Shown here piece by piece: positions 60,801 through 64,000 of a stretch of DNA of 64,000 nt. Every line of letters begins with the position of its first letter. Position 1 is the first letter of the stretch. The position numbers and the translations under genes are program-made. Below the pieces are notes generated by a model. It searched no databases. It was not told the origin of the DNA and saw nothing but the letters and a program-made list of their open reading frames with translations. Source of the DNA: Hydractinia symbiolongicarpus (taxonomy: Eukaryota; Cnidaria; Hydrozoa; Anthoathecata; Hydractiniidae); the NCBI RefSeq assembly GCF_029227915.1, contig NC_079887.1, positions 15,004,001 through 15,068,000 of the forward strand, given 5' to 3'.

Positions 60801-63800
60801 ATTGGGAAAAATTTCAGTGAAATATACCAACAAGCTGCAAAAAAAGATTTCCACGAAAATATACCCCCCTCCCTATTTACGAAAAGAAAAGAGACAGTAC
60901 AATCCACTTTGTTCCGATCTTACGTTTTTGTGTAATTCATGAAGGGTTAATTAGAGAATAAGTCATGGCAAATTGGTCGGTTTAGAGTTTCTTTATACAA
61001 GAAGGCCAATACGTGAAATTAAATCCCGGTTCATGCTGGTTAAAAGGTACCAAATAACTGCATTAAAATTTTAGCTAACCTTCCTCACCATTATGATAAG
61101 TAAAACAAGCATCCATTACATCAGCATTATTAAGGATGCCATGCTTGTATTCGGCACCAAATGCAGCGAACACATTTCTTAATTTCATTGCAGCGTCAGA
61201 TTTCTTACAAGCGTAAAATTTGTTTTTAGAAGGAGTTGTTCCGTGAATGTATTGGATTGTGTTTTCTCTGCCACCAACAATGGACAGTGCATGCTCCTCT
61301 ACCGAGCCGATAAAAAGACGAGAATGGAACTCTAAATAAAATTTGGACTGTTTAAATTAAGATTAATTATATACAATGTATATTTTTTGTTAACTAATAA
61401 TATGTAAAAGTCACGATATTTGACCAAAAGTGATGCTGTCCAGTCTTTCCTTCCTCTACAACCGCATATGAAGGTGAACAAAAGATTCAAGTGTTTTGCA
61501 ATTCGAAACGAATATGGCGAGAAAAAGGGAGAGAAAGCTCGGTATATACAAGCTAAAGATAACGAAAGAATTGTTGGACTGTATGACTAAAAACGTTTAA
61601 CAAACTGAAACTTTTAATAACGAGACATTCTAATGGAGATATCAGAGAGTCACTGAAAAGGATTTAACATCGACGTATTTAGGATAAGTATTAGAATGTC
61701 CATGTACTAATGAGAAACGAGCTGGTTATGGTCACACATACCTTGCTTACTTTCTAAATAACAATTATCCTCTTATATATTTTGACTAAAAGTTAAAAGC
61801 GATTCTATATTAGGGGATTCTCCTCTCTTTCCTTTACGCTTTATGAAAATTTAGTTGGCTTATATATGAAAATTACACAGTTTAACATAATGTAACGTTC
61901 AAACTTTGTTCACAATGCATTAGTTTCTAAGATTTTAAACAAATTCAATCATGTGAATTTAAGCTAGTAGAAAATCAGAAAGTTCAGACAAAGTCAAACA
62001 GCACAAAGCACGGAGGAGATTAAAAAATCTTTTTGAGCGCTAGTATTAAACTTTGTGCTTACTTATAAACTAAAAAAATAGTGAATTTTATAATTTAAAG
62101 AAAGCGTTCACGTATTCAGCTGTGGTAACTATCTATTTTTTTTGGAAAACTTCTAATAATTAGATACCCTATAATATGTTTATAATACCCCGATCTCGAT
62201 TAAAATACGTCTCGAATTAACACCCCCTAAAAACCCTAAAATATCATAAAAACTTGGTCTCTAATAAAAGCCCCTTCTTTAGTCGGAAAGGAGTTGCCCT
62301 GATTCAAGCAATATATACAGTGAAATAGAGACAAGGCTTACATTCCAGATAAATAAAATTATTAAAAAACAAACTTTAATTCGTTAGGTGGGAACACAAC
62401 AAAAATGTTTTTTTGATGATGAATATACGATCAACTTATAGGTATCTCAAAAAGTGAATATTCCAAAAAGCGTTTATTCAAGTGTGTAGGATATTTTACA
62501 ATATTTTTTAAGGCGCCTGAACAACAATTTAGTAGGCAGAAGAATTCACTATTTTCTGGAGCTTGAGTAATCCTTATAATTTCTTTAAGCACTTAGGAAA
62601 GGAGAGGTCTAATGATAAAAATATATGGATACTGCAAGACAAGTTGATGTTGTTAAAGTCTGATGAAAACAGCATAAAATAAACAAGCAAACAAAACAAA
62701 ACAAAATCAAGACAACATGCCTATTTCTTCAATTGGTCCACTCAAATCCAAAGGATACGATTCAGATCTGATATTTCCAGATTTAACATTGGCGACTCCA
62801 AGTATGTTTGTCCCTAAACCAGCACTACCCTCTATCTTTGGAACATGAAATAAAATACTTTCTCCTGTGAACGATAGCATAGCTACAAAAAAGAGCAATT
62901 TATATTTAAAATAGAATAAGAGTCTTAATTCTTTACCTGTTGCAAAGACGTTGATGTAGTTATCTAACCTGGGAAATTAGCATCTACGTCCTCTAAATGT
63001 AAACTACCAAGTATGTTGTTTCTTCCCTGGATTTCTTCTTTGTTCGTTTCAGCATTTAGAACAATTTTCATGGAAATATCGTGGACCAATTTTCCAACTC
63101 TTGTGGGTGTAACAGAATCACGCTTTGCTAAAATTATATTAATTTGTTTAACCCTATTTGGTCCGGGTTTTTTCGAACATGTATTGACCGGGGGGAAGGC
63201 GGCTGAATCCGCCCCTCCCCCTCAATAACTTTTCATAGGCTTGTCCAATTTGAATCAAACTTAGCCCACTTATAGTACGTCACAAAAAGAACAAAATGGC
63301 AGCAATATATTTTTGCTTGCGTTAGCACATGTTTTGTGACGTCATCAAAAGCTTAAAATTTGTTTAAATACCACTATCTGCTTAAAATTCAATTACTTCA
63401 GTTCTAGAGCAAATTTTTAAATAAAAGTTATTTAATATATTATCCGGTTTTTACATAGATCGCATGAGAAACTGCCAAATTTTGACCGAAAATCTGATTT
63501 TTTTCGATTTTCAGGTAAAATTCGGAAAAATCGGGAAATCAGGTTAATCATGTGACCAAAACAAGCAAAATGATTCTTCTTGATAAAACAAAGTTGTGTT
63601 GGAAGTTTCAGGTTCTAAATATAATCCCAAAAAGAGTTTTTATATTTTCCCCATTATAAGGGTTTCATAGAGATTTGTAGGGGTAATTTTAGTAATAGCC
63701 AATATCAACTCCTCTGAAAGGTATGGGACCTAAAAATTTTGCATGCAAGTGTCTTATAGATATATATAATAATAATATAAAAAGTTTTGCAGCCATACAA

Positions 63801-64000
63801 CATAGCATCGAAGAGTTATTGTCCGAATAGGATTAAATAAGCGTAAAATGTCGTCTGTATTTACCTCTTAATTCAATTCCTGGACCCAGCTTCATAGGAG
63901 TTTCGAATCTGCCTTCAAAGAAATAACTTTTGTCTGCTTTAGCTTGACCATAGTACTTGATTGCCAAACTTGTTCCTTCAAATACTCGCTGATAGAATTT
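54877..64000 (-). CDS. Gene B: tandem paralogue of gene A, partial (5' end outside window)
   Basis: Exons in transcript order: 63865->64000, 62969-63127, 62721-62882, 61080-61331, 60558-60770, 59883-60175, 58278-58551, 58014-58195, 57422-57645, 57131-57328, 56750-57048, 56263-56430, 55528-55596, 55102-55319, 54877-54996 (stop 54877-54879). Each matches a gene A exon in phase, and most in exact length (for example 293, 274, 182, 224, 168, 69, 218 and 120 bases). The proteins share long identical stretches such as EYKSIDEYIQNKAKKGNNAF and KFVKDSHKVSDVGCMAQC. No in-frame stops are seen, so it looks functional. The intron after exon 62721-62882 starts with GC where gene A has GT. Function is unknown, as for gene A: probably extracellular, with a beta-rich centre and a helical C-terminus. 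Confidence 0.9.
57690..58002. repeat. 20-bp minisatellite in a gene B intron
   Basis: About 15 copies of CAATGACCGGTAGCAATTCA with variants (GGCGAGTAGCAATATA). The array starts about 45 bases from the exon ending at 57645 and stops about 10 bases from the donor of the exon 58014-58195. It therefore fills almost the entire intron. Confidence 0.9.
58661..58762 (+). mobile_element. tRNA-derived SINE (second, truncated copy)
   Basis: The head is related to 30640-30708: ACTCTCGCACTTTGTGC, then TTTGATTCCCCTTGGCGGC, followed by the shared GCAAATGAATGTTA..ATAGCC body. It is more diverged than the first copy. Located in a gene B intron between exons 58551 and 59883, a different intron from the gene A copy, so the two inserted independently. 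Confidence 0.65.
59089..59470. repeat. Three-copy tandem repeat, about 140-bp unit
   Basis: TTGGCACAGTTAACAAAAAA, AGTATGCTGAACATAATGGT and ATTTTGATTTTTTG recur three times with modest divergence. Located in a gene B intron. No coding potential. Confidence 0.8.

Noticed and set aside
63163-63230. GC-rich patch in a gene B intron (GGCGGCTGAATCCGCC)
   Set aside because: Only a short imperfect palindrome; no termini, duplication or second copy seen in the window.

Overview
The window reads as AT-rich metazoan nuclear DNA. Its genes are split into many short exons with GT/AG (and some GC/AG) introns, and it is full of small DNA transposons and satellites. A multidomain adhesion GPCR together with an ISL2EU-type transposon and short Helitron-like elements suggests an early-branching animal. 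A cnidarian, probably a hydrozoan, is my best inference; I have not confirmed it.

Layout: (1) 1-7070 is repeat-rich with no convincing gene and holds a diverged satellite of about 100 bp period at 2.3-4.0 kb. (2) 7071-17112 (+) is an apparently complete adhesion GPCR of about 14 coding exons. All intron phases agree, giving about 1149 residues: signal peptide, a unique region of about 300 residues, Ig, HormR, GAIN/GPS and 7TM. (3) 17113-22706 is intergenic, with hairpins and a MITE. (4) 22707-about 41438 (-) is a large multi-exon secreted protein of unknown family ('gene A'). Nineteen exons (about 1655 residues) are resolved, plus a likely signal-peptide exon. (5) 41439-45193 holds a TTAA-flanked nonautonomous transposon. 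(6) 45194-52035 is a decayed 6.8-kb ISL2EU/IS4EU-like transposon with two genes: SWIM-YqaJ on + and THAP-DDE transposase on -. A second element (47022-49391) is nested in it. It has exact 9-bp target-site duplications and carries a zinc-finger gene and, on the opposite strand, a truncated RecQ-type helicase. (7) 52036-54876 has a pogo/Tigger-like remnant and a possible zinc-finger pseudogene. (8) 54877-64000 (-) is 'gene B', a tandem paralogue of gene A; its 5' part lies beyond the window.

The host genes are the receptor and the A/B pair. Exon lengths and phases of A and B match almost one to one, so they arose by tandem duplication. The transposon cluster lies between the two copies.

The most unusual item is the helicase-carrying nested element. 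Its termini (CAACCTCGTCCCCAG type) and 9-bp duplication also appear on a 92-bp foldback inside a receptor intron, so there is an active-looking family here that I cannot place confidently in a named superfamily.
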